Shown one piece after another: positions 47,003 through 60,053 of a stretch of 64,000 bases of DNA (positions are counted from its first letter, which is position 1; each line of letters begins with the position of its first letter). Made by a program: the position numbers and the translations under genes. The stretch covers positions 595,331-659,330 of the forward strand of contig CAVYXG010000004.1 of assembly GCA_963772375.1 (NCBI GenBank). Reading direction: 5' to 3'. The notes under the pieces were generated by a model. It did no database searches and was not told where the DNA came from. It saw nothing but the letters and a program-made list of their open reading frames with translations. Source of the stretch: DATBHM01 sp963772375. Lineage in GTDB: Bacteria > Actinomycetota > UBA4738 > JACQTL01.

Positions 47003-50000
47003 TCACGTCACCGTGAGCGGCTGCCTGGCGACCGTGATCCCCCGCACCCGGTCCGACGTCATTGTCGTCGTCAACGTGTAGCTGCCGCGCTGCCTGCCCT
47101 TGACGTCGTAGGTGATGGTCACCGAGCCACCGGGGGTCGGGGGGCTGGTGTGGATCGAGTAGCTCGAGTGGTCCGGGACCGGACCCTGGATGTTCTGGCC
47201 GGAGGTGCCGGTCCGGTTCTCCGCGCCCTGGCCCGGGTCGTTCGCGTTGTTGCCGGCTGCGGGATGCGTCATGTCGCCGTACAGGTACGTGATGTGCTCG
47301 ACCGGCTGGGGCGCGGTCCGGATCCAGATCTCGAAGTTCTGGAGGCGGCCGGTCCCGAACACCGGGATGCCCTCCCAGTCCACCACGATCCAGCGGGCCT
47401 GGCCGTCGTTGAGGGTGGCCACGTACACCCCGGCACCGGGCTGGGTGAGTACCGCCGGCGTCGCGTTCAGGTCGGTCCAGAACGCCGCCAGGGTGTCGTT
47501 CGGCCGGGCCGTGTCGGGGAAGTGTTGGGGGGCACAGCAGCTGTTGTCCGCCGACGCGGTCTGTCCGCCGACCACGAGGTAGCCGTTCGAGGACACCCCC
47601 AGCGAGGTAAAGGTCTCGTCGCCGTACCGGAACGACGGCAGGGAGGTGAACGTCGCCAGGGTGTCGTCGCCGAATCCCTGCTGGGGCGCCGCACCCAGCG
47701 CCGACAGCGGCAGGTAGCCACCGACGTCGCCGGCGATCACCGGGTCCGCGATGTCGTTGCTGATCGCGTCGACCGTCGGCGGGATCGACGGCGAGAGCGT
47801 CCCCGACCAGTCGTACCCGGATGGGCCGTTCGAGAGCGAGCCGGTGCTGGCGCCGTCGTGGCGCTCGGTGAAGTTCCGGTGCAGGAGCCTGCCCGGCGCC
47901 TCGAGGTGCTCGGCGACGTCGGTGACCGACGGCTCCCGACTGAGGTTGTGCACCGTCGTCGTGCAGCCGGTGATCGCGCCCCTCGCGATGGAGGCGGGCG
48001 TGCAACTGCTCGTGAGCGTCACCGTCCCGGGCTGCTTCCCCCACGCGACGGGGATGAACACGTCGTTCGGCCCCGGCCTCGGGTGGAGCACGATGCCACC
48101 GAAGTACTGCCCGCTGGCGAGCGACTCGCCGTGGATCGTGACGGTGATCGTCTTCGACCCGTGCGGGGGGACGGTGAACGACCGCGGGCTGACCGTGATG
48201 CTGCCGCCAGTCGCCGTCGTGCCCGAGGTGAAGTGCTGCGCGACGTTCGACACGTTCTTCATCGTGCGGGTGGTGGTGACGGAGCCCGGCATGGTCGGCG
48301 CGTCGATCGATGGGACGTTGGCGTCGATCCGTCCACCGGGATCGGACGCCAGCGCCGCATAGCCCGCCGCGGACTCGTCGAACGTGACCGTCGGGCTCAC
48401 GGCTCGGTTCGCCCGGATCGAGCCGGCGCCGTCGTCGAACGGATCGGCCGGGGCGAGGCCGTCCGGCTTCAGGACGTCTCGGAGCGACGACGTCATCATG
48501 GCCGACTTGACCTGGCCCGGCGTCCACGTCGGGTGCGCGGCGAACACCAGCGACGCGATGCCGGTCGCGTGGGGCGCCGACATCGACGTCCCGGCGATGG
48601 CCTGGAAGTTCTCACCGGGAGGGCCTGACGCGACCTCGCTCGCCGCCGGCTCGGCCGAGTTCCCCGCGAGGATCTCGATGCCCGGGGCCGTGATGTCCGG
48701 CTTGATCCAGTCGCCGAGCGGTCCGCGCGAGGAGAACGTCGTCATGACGTCGCCCGCCGAGGTCGCCGTGGCGGCGCCGGTCACCCAGGTCGCCGTGACC
48801 CCCGAGTGCCCGTTCATGAACGTGAGGAACCGGTCGGTGTCGTGCGGGATCTGCGGGGTGGTGCCGCCGTCCAGCATGATCGTCGGCACCCAGAAGTTGT
48901 CCGTGAACAGGTCCTGGTGGGTCGGGTTGTACAGGATCATGCCGGCCGCGCCCCCGCCGAGGACCTCGTAGCTGGACGCCGCGCGCCCGGCCTGGTTGCC
49001 GCGCGCGCACACGACGATCTCGCCGGCCACCGACCCCGGGGCGAAGGGATCGGAGCAGGTCGAGTCCGAGGCGTGCCCGGCGACCGACGTCGCCAGCACG
49101 ACCGGCGTCGCGCTCGAGATGGGTTGGGTGATCGAGGATCCGATGACCTCAGCCGTGTCCGCGTTGCCGGCCACGAGGTACAGCGTGGTCAGGTACAGGC
49201 GGGACGGGTAGGACGCCCCCACCGTGTTCTCCCAGGGCCCGCCGTGGTCGGACGTTGCGGCGCCGGGTCCGGCGTTGCCGGCCGAGGCGTTCGCCAGGCC
49301 GCCCGCGGCGTAGAAGTCGCGGAAGGCCAGCTCCACGGGATCGGTGAACGGGTCCCTGCCCCCGGAGATCGAGAAGTTCAGGACGTTGGCACCGTCCGCG
49401 ATGGCCTGGCCGACCGCCGCCACGCTGTCGGAGGAGAAGCATCCCTGGGACAGGCAGACCCGGTACGCGAGGATGTGCGCTCCGGGCGCGAGCCCGGACG
49501 TGGGGCCGCGGTCGATGCCGAAGATGGGCGCCCGGTCGACGAAGTCGCCCCCGGCGGTCGTGGCGGTATGGGTGCCGTGCCCCTCGGAGTCCCGGGCCGA
49601 GCATGGCCCCGTCGAGGAGGCGCAGAACTCGTCCGGCTGGGCGCCGATCACGCTGAGGTAGGTGCTGAGGTCGACTCGCGCGCCGACGAGCTTGTCGTTG
49701 CAGGCGAAGCTCCGGCCGTAGGTGGGGTTCACGCCGTCGCCGAAGTCGCAGACGAAAGGGCCGTTCGCCGGCGGCGGGATCGTGCCGTTGTCGGCGAGCA
49801 TCGGGTTCTCCGGCCAGATGCCGGTGTCGAGGTCCGCGATGGTCACGTTGGAGCCGGCGTTCGGCAGGCCGCCGAGCGACGGCCACACCTGGTCGGCGCC
49901 CACGAACCGGTACGGCTCCGGTACGGCGTCGAGGTGGTTGAGCCGGTCGCGCTGGACCGCCACGACGCCGGGAACCTCGAGGAGCCTGGAGATCCGGTTG

Positions 50001-50464
50001 GCGGGGACCAGGGCGGAGAACCCACCGTAGGCGAGCCGGAGGGACTGGACGACCTTCGCCCGGGGAACCAGGCGTTCGAGCGACGCGCGAGCCCGGTCCT
50101 CCATCCTGCCGATGTGGCGGGTGTAGGCGTCGACCGCGGCCTTGTTGGCCCGGAGCGACCTGTGGGTCGTGCCGGGGCTCGTGGCCGCGTAGCCCGGCAG
50201 GTACCCCCGATACGAGCCGATGGCGTCGTAGTCGAGCTTGACGACGACCGGAGTCAGCTTCGAGCCCCGCAGGTGGAACAGGCTCCGATCCGACCTCGCG
50301 ATCCGCGCCGAGTCGGACTTGAAGCCCTGTGTGATCCGGCTGGGCGCGAGCGCCGCGCCGAGGTGCACCTCGAACCTCCCCCGGGCCTGCGCCGGGCCTG
50401 CGAACAGACCGACCGCGGCCACGACCGCGCACGCGAGCACGCCCGAGAGCGCGCGGTTCCTCAC
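47003..50464 (-). CDS. Secreted subtilisin-family (S8) serine protease with PA domain, paralogue 1
   Basis: A 1153-residue exported protease. Signal peptide 1-27 (cleavage after GPAQA); a propeptide I9-like region to about 180; the S8 catalytic domain with D213 (DLDTGIWPEN), H296 (SEGHGTHT), oxyanion N397 (ASAGNAGP) and S627 (AGTSMSAPH). A PA domain is inserted at about 440-560 (IVVCARGN, AAGMILYNP), as in plant-type subtilases. Beyond about 700 come beta-rich domains and a cysteine-containing C-terminal part with GFGDDTLATF and SSNGYLVVGG. GTG 50464 was chosen for the signal peptide; upstream frame is antisense to the phosphatase gene. It is paralogous to 51484-54864. Confidence 0.92.
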   Translation of the reverse strand: MRNRALSGVLACAVVAAVGLFAGPAQARGRFEVHLGAALAPSRITQGFKSDSARIARSDRSLFHLRGSKLTPVVVKLDYDAIGSYRGYLPGYAATSPGTTHRSLRANKAAVDAYTRHIGRMEDRARASLERLVPRAKVVQSLRLAYGGFSALVPANRISRLLEVPGVVAVQRDRLNHLDAVPEPYRFVGADQVWPSLGGLPNAGSNVTIADLDTGIWPENPMLADNGTIPPPANGPFVCDFGDGVNPTYGRSFACNDKLVGARVDLSTYLSVIGAQPDEFCASSTGPCSARDSEGHGTHTATTAGGDFVDRAPIFGIDRGPTSGLAPGAHILAYRVCLSQGCFSSDSVAAVGQAIADGANVLNFSISGGRDPFTDPVELAFRDFYAAGGLANASAGNAGPGAATSDHGGPWENTVGASYPSRLYLTTLYLVAGNADTAEVIGSSITQPISSATPVVLATSVAGHASDSTCSDPFAPGSVAGEIVVCARGNQAGRAASSYEVLGGGAAGMILYNPTHQDLFTDNFWVPTIMLDGGTTPQIPHDTDRFLTFMNGHSGVTATWVTGAATATSAGDVMTTFSSRGPLGDWIKPDITAPGIEILAGNSAEPAASEVASGPPGENFQAIAGTSMSAPHATGIASLVFAAHPTWTPGQVKSAMMTSSLRDVLKPDGLAPADPFDDGAGSIRANRAVSPTVTFDESAAGYAALASDPGGRIDANVPSIDAPTMPGSVTTTRTMKNVSNVAQHFTSGTTATGGSITVSPRSFTVPPHGSKTITVTIHGESLASGQYFGGIVLHPRPGPNDVFIPVAWGKQPGTVTLTSSCTPASIARGAITGCTTTVHNLSREPSVTDVAEHLEAPGRLLHRNFTERHDGASTGSLSNGPSGYDWSGTLSPSIPPTVDAISNDIADPVIAGDVGGYLPLSALGAAPQQGFGDDTLATFTSLPSFRYGDETFTSLGVSSNGYLVVGGQTASADNSCCAPQHFPDTARPNDTLAAFWTDLNATPAVLTQPGAGVYVATLNDGQARWIVVDWEGIPVFGTGRLQNFEIWIRTAPQPVEHITYLYGDMTHPAAGNNANDPGQGAENRTGTSGQNIQGPVPDHSSYSIHTSPPTPGGSVTITYDVKGRQRGSYTLTTTMTSDRVRGITVARQPLTVT

Positions 50465-50494
50465 GTGGCTTGTTCCCCTTGGCTGCTGGTGGTG

Positions 50495-50505
50495 CGTGCG
50501 GATAT
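50495..50505 (-). promoter_or_regulatory. Shared 11-bp motif upstream of subtilase 1
   Basis: ATATCCGCACG on the minus strand, 31 bases before the GTG. The identical 11-mer lies before the paralogous gene at 54878-54888, although the surrounding sequences differ. Confidence 0.45.
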
Positions 50506-50614
50506 CCGGCATCCTGTCCCATGGACGGACCTCGGGGCAACCGCATCGACCGGGATCATCCATGACAGCCCGGTACAAACCGGGCCCCCCGCGTCTGCTA
50601 CGGTCCGCGGGCCC

Positions 50615-51406
50615 ATGGACGAAACCGCACGCCTGGTCGACACGGCGGTGGCGGCCGCCCTCGCCGGGTCGGGCGTCATCCTCCGCGCCGCGGCGGACAC
50701 CGCGCCCGAGGTCGTGGCCGAGGTGAAGGGCCGGTCGGGCGACTACGTCACCGAGGTCGACCGGGAGAGTGAACGGGCGGTCGTCGAGGTGCTCCGGGCC
50801 GAGACCGGCCTGCCGGTCGTCGGCGAGGAGGAGGGCGGGCGCGGGGCGGAGCGCTACTGGCTGGTCGATCCGCTCGACGGCACGACGAACTTCCTGCACG
50901 GGTTCCCGATCGTCGGGGTGTCGGTGGCACTGGTGGACCACGCCCGCCCCGTGGCGGGCGTGGTCCATGCGCCGTTCCTGCGCGAGACGTTCCTCGGCGC
51001 CCGCGGAGCGGGCGCCGAGCGCCGCACCGACGCCGGGTCCGCCCCCCTCCGCGTCTCGGACCGCGACCCCGGGACGGCGGTCGTCGGAACCGGGTTCCCG
51101 TTCCGGCGCAAGGACGTCCTGGCCCGCTACCTGGGCGTGTTCGGCTCCGCCCTCGAGCGGTTCGAGGACCTCCGCCGGCCGGGGGCGGCGTCGCTCGACC
51201 TGGCGTGGACGGCGGCCGGCGTGTTCGACGGCTTCTTCGAGCTCGGGCTCTCGCCGTGGGACGTCGCCGCCGGCGGCCTGCTGATCGAGGAGGCCGGCGG
51301 CGTCGTCACCGACTGGTCGGGCGGGCCGGACTACCTGTCCGGCGACATCCTGGCCGGACCCCCCGCCGTCCATGACGAGCTGCTCCGCCTCGCCGCGTCC
51401 ACCTGA
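50615..51406 (+). CDS. Inositol-monophosphatase family protein
   Basis: A 263-residue Mg-dependent sugar/inositol phosphatase-type protein. Metal site pieces are the GEEEG around 70-74, DPLDGTTNFLHG at 85-96 and the later WDVAAGGLLIEEAGG. ATG 50615 begins a clean N-terminal helix; the longer open frame is antisense to the protease. Substrate might be inositol-1-phosphate, histidinol phosphate or another; the sequence does not decide. It lies between two minus-strand subtilases and converges on the second at a strong terminator hairpin. Confidence 0.9.
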   Translation: MDETARLVDTAVAAALAGSGVILRAAADTAPEVVAEVKGRSGDYVTEVDRESERAVVEVLRAETGLPVVGEEEGGRGAERYWLVDPLDGTTNFLHGFPIVGVSVALVDHARPVAGVVHAPFLRETFLGARGAGAERRTDAGSAPLRVSDRDPGTAVVGTGFPFRRKDVLARYLGVFGSALERFEDLRRPGAASLDLAWTAAGVFDGFFELGLSPWDVAAGGLLIEEAGGVVTDWSGGPDYLSGDILAGPPAVHDELLRLAAST

Positions 51407-51434
51407 CGCCGGCCGGCGACGACCCGGAAGGCGG

Positions 51435-51465
51435 ACGGGGCCCGGGCGGCGTGCCCGGGCCCCGT
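51435..51465. terminator. Bidirectional terminator between the phosphatase gene and subtilase 2
   Basis: A perfect 13-base stem, ACGGGGCCCGGGC/GCCCGGGCCCCGT, with a 5-base loop, in the 77-base gap between convergent genes. The tails are only weakly T-rich. Confidence 0.7.
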
Positions 51466-51483
51466 TCCGTCGTTCGGGTCAGC

Positions 51484-54400
51484 TCACGGTTTCGTGACCG
51501 TGATGTCGACGGGCACGGTCGTCGTGCCCTTGACCTGATCGGACTCGACGGCCGCCGTCACCGTGGAGGTGCCGGCCCGCTTGCCGAGCGCCTGGTAGGT
51601 GGCGTCGAACGTGCCGCCCGGCGTCGGGCTCCCGTCGTTCACCGTGAAGTCCGAGTTGGCCGCCGGCGCCTGGTTGACGCCGCTCGTGCCGTCCCGGTTC
51701 TCGGCGCCCGCGGTCATGGGCGTCTGGGCGTCCGGACCGTCCATGTCCCCGTAGGCGTACGTGACGCTGTCCGTCCCCTCCTGGATCCAGATCTGGAAGT
51801 TCTGGAGCAGGGACGTGCCGTACACGGGCACGCCCTCCCAGTCGATCACGATCCAGAAGTTCGCGCCGTCGGTCAGCTCGCCTGCGTACACGGCACCCCC
51901 CTGGGCGACGTTGAGGTCGGTCCAGAACGGCGCGACCACGTTGTTCGGCCTGGCCGGGTCGGGCAGGGTCTGGGGATCGCAGCAGTTGTTGTCCTGCGAG
52001 GTCCCCCCGCCGATCACGATGTACCCGTTCGAGTCGACGGCGAGCCTGTTGTAGGTCTCGTGGCCGTACTGGAACGAGGGCACGTTGTAGTTCGCGATCG
52101 TCTCGTCACCGAATCCCGGCTGCGGACCGAAGAACAGGGACAGCGGCAGATAGCCGCCCGCCGGCGACCCGCCCGGGCTGATCGAGTCGATCGTCGGAGC
52201 GACCGCCGGGGACAGCGTTCCCGACCACGAGAACCCGTGCTTCGTGGAGCTGTCCAGCGTGTCGGAGGCCACCACGTTGCGGATGGGCAGCCGGGCCGAC
52301 TTGGAGGTCGTGACGTCCACCGACGTCTCGGACGGCAGCGGGCTGTTGTTCACGACCTGGGTCGCGCAGTCGCTCGCCTCGCCCTTGGTGATCGTGGTCG
52401 GCGTGCAGACGTTCGTCACCGCAACGGCGCCCTGCGTCTTGACGAAGGCGACGGGGATGACGACGGGATTCGCCGCCCCGCTGTTGGGCGTGAGCGTGAT
52501 CCCGCCGAAGTACTGCCCGGGTGCGAGGTCCTCCCCGTGGATGGTCACGTCGAAGGACTTGGTCTGGCCGGGTCCGATGCCGAACGTCTTCGGCGACACC
52601 TCGATGGTCCCGCCGGTCGACGTCGTGGTCGCGTGGAACCGCTGCCCCCGGCCGGTGACGTTCTTGGCCGTCCGCGAGGTGGTGAGCAGCCCCGGCATCT
52701 CCGTCGCGTCGATGCTCGGGAGGTTGAGGTCCACTCGGTGGAGCGGGTCGGCGCCGGCCGCCGTGTAGTCCGCCGCCGTCTCGTCGAACGTGAGCGTCGG
52801 GTTCACGGCGCGGTCGGCCCGGATGGAGCCCGCCCCGGTCTCGAACGGGGTGGCGGGCGTGGACCCGTCCGAGTCCAGCACGTCCTGCACCGAGGACGTC
52901 ATGAGGGCCGAGGTGATCTGCCCCGGCGTCCAGCTCGGGTGCGCCGCCTTCACCACGGCGGCAACTCCCGCCGCGTGCGGCGAGGACATCGACGTGCCGG
53001 CGATCGCCGCGTACAGGTTGCCGGCCGGTCCGTCGACCGGAGAGTCCGGCTCCGCCGTCCACCCCGCCAGGATCTCGATCCCGGGCGCGGTGACGTTCGG
53101 CTTCAGCCAGGGACCGACGGGACCCCGCGAGGAGAAGCTGGTGATCACGTCGGGCGTGACCGGCTGGAGGGTTCCCGCGTCCCACTGCGCGGTGACCCCG
53201 GTGTGCGAGCCCATGAAGTCGAGGAAGTCCTCGGTCGTCGGCGCCGGAACGGCTCCGAAGGGTCCCGCGTCCAGCATGATCGTGGGAATCCAGAAGTTGT
53301 CGGTGAACAGGTCCTGGTGCGTCGGGTTGTACAGGATCATGCCGACGGCACCGCCCTGCATGACGTTGAAGCTGTCTTGGTTCCGCCCGACGGGGTTGCC
53401 CCGCTCGCAGACGACGATCATGCCGTCGCCGATGGTCCCGGTCGGAAGCGCCGTGGAGCACAGCGCGTCGTAGCCCGGGATGTCCGACGCCATCACGACG
53501 CCGGTGGCGTCGGGGATGCCGGGCGTGAGCTCGGACCCCGTGAGGTCGAGCGTGTCGCCGCCGTCCGCGGCGAGGTGCAGCGTGCTCAGGTAGTACACGG
53601 GCGGCGTGGAGGCCGCGATCGTGTTGACCCACGCACCGCCGTGGTCGCTGGTCGCCGCCCCGGGGCCGGAGTTGCCGGCCGAGGCGTCGACCTGGATCCC
53701 CGCGGCGTACGCGTCGAGGAACGAGAGCTCCACCGCGTCGCTGTACGGGTCGGCCCCGCCGCTCACGGAGAAGTTCAGGACGTTCACGCCGTCCGCGATG
53801 GCCTGATTGATCCCCGCGACGCTGTCGCTCTGGTAGCAGCCTTGGGCGAGGCAGACCCGGTAGGCAATGACGTGCGCGCCGGGCAGCAGGCCGCCGACGG
53901 GACCGCGGTCGATCCCCTCGATCTGCGCGGAGTCGACGTAGTCGCCGGCCGCCGTGGTCAGGGTGTGCGTCCCGTGGCCCTCGGAGTCGCGGACGGAGCA
54001 CACCCCCGTACCGGAGTCGCAGAACTCGTCGGCTCCGGCGCCGACGAGGGCCATGTACGTGTCGGTGAACGCGTACGCGCCGACCAGCTTGTTGTCGCAG
54101 GTGAACGCCGGTCCCAGGTAGGGGTCGGAGCCGTCGCCGAACTGGCAGTCGTAGGTGCCGGGGGGGGCCGGCAGCCCCTTGTCCGCGAACATCGGGTTCT
54201 CCGGCCACACGCCGGTGTCGAGGTTCGCCACGATGACGTTCGAGCCCGCCTGGTCGCGTCCGCCGAGGTCCGGCCACACGTTCGGCGCGCCCATGAAGTC
54301 CAGCGTCGGACCGTTGTCGAGCACGTGCTGGAGGGTGTCCTTCTGCACGGCGGCGACCCCGGGGACCTCGAGGAGGTCGCGGATCTTGCTCGCCGGGACG

Positions 54401-54864
54401 AGCGCGGAGAGCCCCCCGTAGGCGAGGTGGAACGCCTGCAGGAACCTGACTCCCCGGATCCGCGCCGAGATGGCGGCCTTCGCCCGGGAGTCGAACCGCG
54501 TGGCGTAGCGCTCGTACGCCGCCACCGCGGCGGCGCTGCGCGAAAGCGGCCGGCGCGTCACGGTCGGGCTGGTGGGCGCGAGCCCCCGGACCGTCCCGGC
54601 GTACGAGGCAACCGCGTCGTAGTCGAGCTTGATCATCACCGGAGTCCGCTTCGACCCCGTGAGGTGGAGCAGCGAACGCGTGGTCTTCGCGGCGCGGCCC
54701 GAGAGCGACTTGGGCGCCTGGATGGGCGCGCCGATCCTGTGCGGCTGGCCGGCGGCAGCCCGGAACCCCTTCGTTCCGGCAGCGGACACGGCGCCGGCGG
54801 TGGAGACTCCGACCGCGGCGACGACCGCCAGTACCAGGGCAAGCGACGACAGCCGTCGTGACAT
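51484..54864 (-). CDS. Secreted subtilisin-family (S8) serine protease with PA domain, paralogue 2
   Basis: A 1126-residue paralogue of the protease at 47003-50464 with the same architecture. Signal peptide 1-28; catalytic D216 (NLDTGVWPEN), H297 (SEGHGTHT), N398 and S625 (AGTSMSSPH). PA domain around 450-560 (IVVCERGN, AVGMILYNP). The C-terminal region repeats GYLPLS...GFGDETIANY and DSNGYIVIGG. ATG 54864 follows AAAGGGGAGGGG. Secreted enzyme for protein breakdown or surface processing. Confidence 0.93.
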   Translation of the reverse strand: MSRRLSSLALVLAVVAAVGVSTAGAVSAAGTKGFRAAAGQPHRIGAPIQAPKSLSGRAAKTTRSLLHLTGSKRTPVMIKLDYDAVASYAGTVRGLAPTSPTVTRRPLSRSAAAVAAYERYATRFDSRAKAAISARIRGVRFLQAFHLAYGGLSALVPASKIRDLLEVPGVAAVQKDTLQHVLDNGPTLDFMGAPNVWPDLGGRDQAGSNVIVANLDTGVWPENPMFADKGLPAPPGTYDCQFGDGSDPYLGPAFTCDNKLVGAYAFTDTYMALVGAGADEFCDSGTGVCSVRDSEGHGTHTLTTAAGDYVDSAQIEGIDRGPVGGLLPGAHVIAYRVCLAQGCYQSDSVAGINQAIADGVNVLNFSVSGGADPYSDAVELSFLDAYAAGIQVDASAGNSGPGAATSDHGGAWVNTIAASTPPVYYLSTLHLAADGGDTLDLTGSELTPGIPDATGVVMASDIPGYDALCSTALPTGTIGDGMIVVCERGNPVGRNQDSFNVMQGGAVGMILYNPTHQDLFTDNFWIPTIMLDAGPFGAVPAPTTEDFLDFMGSHTGVTAQWDAGTLQPVTPDVITSFSSRGPVGPWLKPNVTAPGIEILAGWTAEPDSPVDGPAGNLYAAIAGTSMSSPHAAGVAAVVKAAHPSWTPGQITSALMTSSVQDVLDSDGSTPATPFETGAGSIRADRAVNPTLTFDETAADYTAAGADPLHRVDLNLPSIDATEMPGLLTTSRTAKNVTGRGQRFHATTTSTGGTIEVSPKTFGIGPGQTKSFDVTIHGEDLAPGQYFGGITLTPNSGAANPVVIPVAFVKTQGAVAVTNVCTPTTITKGEASDCATQVVNNSPLPSETSVDVTTSKSARLPIRNVVASDTLDSSTKHGFSWSGTLSPAVAPTIDSISPGGSPAGGYLPLSLFFGPQPGFGDETIANYNVPSFQYGHETYNRLAVDSNGYIVIGGGTSQDNNCCDPQTLPDPARPNNVVAPFWTDLNVAQGGAVYAGELTDGANFWIVIDWEGVPVYGTSLLQNFQIWIQEGTDSVTYAYGDMDGPDAQTPMTAGAENRDGTSGVNQAPAANSDFTVNDGSPTPGGTFDATYQALGKRAGTSTVTAAVESDQVKGTTTVPVDITVTKP

Positions 54865-54877
54865 ACCCCTCCCCTTT

Positions 54878-54888
54878 CGTGCGGATAT
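54878..54888 (-). promoter_or_regulatory. Shared 11-bp motif upstream of subtilase 2
   Basis: ATATCCGCACG on the minus strand, 14 bases before the ATG and adjoining the ribosome site. Identical to the motif before the paralogue at 50495-50505. It may be a promoter part or an operator, or simply retained from the duplication. Confidence 0.45.
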
Positions 54889-55053
54889 GCGGAACGACGC
54901 CATCCAATCAGTCATCCGCCGGAACGGCAAGTTGAACGAGCAGCCGGAGACCGTTCCGGCCGGGGCCATCCGGCCGACGAACTCCCCGTGCTGGCACCCG
55001 ATCGGTAGGGTGGGCGCAGGCGGCGCCCGACCGCCGGCGAGGAGGACGAAGCC

Positions 55054-55941
55054 ATGCGCAGATCGGTCACCTGGGTCCTGATGGTGGCGACGGCGCTGGT
55101 CGGCATCGCCGTCACCCCGGCGGGTGCGGTCGGGCGGGTCGCGACGCCGGCGAAGATGCTCCGGGTGCTGAACGGCGAACGGAAGGCCAACGGCATCCCC
55201 GCGGGCATCGCGGCGAACGCCACGTGGAACGCCCGCTGCAAGCACCACGACCACTACATGGCCGTCAACCAGCAGCTGACCCACGACGAGGACCCGCACG
55301 CCCCCGGCTACACCAAGGGAGGCGCCTGGGCCGGCCGGCACAGCGTGCTCTCGGTCGGCTCGTCCTGGGCGAACGGCGACCCCTACGTCCAGGCGCCGAT
55401 CCACTTCGCCCAGCTGATGGCGCCGATCATGAACCGCTCGGGCGGCTACGAGCTGGCCGGGGGCGGCACGGTCTGGGGATGCACCGTGACGCTCGCCGGA
55501 CAGCACCGCCACATCCCGGCCGCGAACCACGTGTACACATATCCCGGAGCCGGGAAGACCGGCGTGCGGTTCGCCTACCACGCGGCCGAGGGCCCGTTCA
55601 CGCCGAACGACCTCGTCGGCGCGCCGAACGACTGCGGGCAGGAGCTGTTCGTGTTCGTGTTCGGCCCTGCGCTCACCGCGAGCGGGAACCCGTATCTCAC
55701 CGACGTCACCAGGGCCACGCTGCACCCTGTCGGCGGTTCGAACGTGCCCGTGAAGGTCGCCGACGGGACCACCGACGCCGAGGGGACCCCGCTCGGGTAC
55801 TACCTGGGGGAGGGGGCGGGCATCGTGATCCCCGTCCACCACCTGAAGCCGTCCACCACCTACGTCGCGAACGTCACGATCAGGGTGGACGGCGTCTCGA
55901 TCCACCACGAGTGGCAGTTCCGGACGAAGGCGGCGGGCTGA
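55054..55941 (+). CDS. Secreted CAP-domain (SCP/PR1-like) protein
   Basis: A 295-residue exported protein. Signal peptide ends near TPAGAVG (residue about 26). CAP pattern: LNGERKANGIP, then CKHHDHYMAVN with QLTHDED, and later VWGCTV with the metal-type histidines; cysteines could pair. The C-terminal 100 residues are a beta-rich domain ending FRTKAAG. RBS GAGGAGG lies 7 bases before the ATG and TAGGGT (55006-55011) may be a -10. Divergent from subtilase 2. CAP proteins are often extracellular and of unclear activity. Confidence 0.85.
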   Translation: MRRSVTWVLMVATALVGIAVTPAGAVGRVATPAKMLRVLNGERKANGIPAGIAANATWNARCKHHDHYMAVNQQLTHDEDPHAPGYTKGGAWAGRHSVLSVGSSWANGDPYVQAPIHFAQLMAPIMNRSGGYELAGGGTVWGCTVTLAGQHRHIPAANHVYTYPGAGKTGVRFAYHAAEGPFTPNDLVGAPNDCGQELFVFVFGPALTASGNPYLTDVTRATLHPVGGSNVPVKVADGTTDAEGTPLGYYLGEGAGIVIPVHHLKPSTTYVANVTIRVDGVSIHHEWQFRTKAAG

Positions 55942-55945
55942 GGTC

Positions 55946-55979
55946 GGGAGCCGGCCGGGCGGGACGCCGGCCGGCTCCC
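55946..55979 (+). terminator. Terminator of the CAP-domain gene
   Basis: A perfect 13-base stem, GGGAGCCGGCCGG/CCGGCCGGCTCCC, with an 8-base loop, starting 5 bases after the CAP stop codon. No strong T-run follows. Confidence 0.65.
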
Positions 55980-56001
55980 TCGATCGATCCCGCAACGGCA
56001 G

Positions 56002-56029
56002 GAAGGGCGGGCCCGAGGGCCCGCCCTTC
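56002..56029 (-). terminator. Terminator of rpoC
   Basis: A near-perfect palindrome, GAAGGGCGGGCCC/GGGCCCGCCCTTC, 24 bases after the rpoC stop on the minus strand. Together with the preceding hairpin it separates the two convergent genes. Confidence 0.65.
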
Positions 56030-56052
56030 GTCGTTCCGGTGTTCCGGTTCGG

Positions 56053-59991
<3,939 letters not shown>

Positions 59992-60053
59992 TACCGCCTC
60001 GCCTCCCGCTCTACACTCACTCGCCCCATGGTTCCAACAACCGCGAATTCCCG

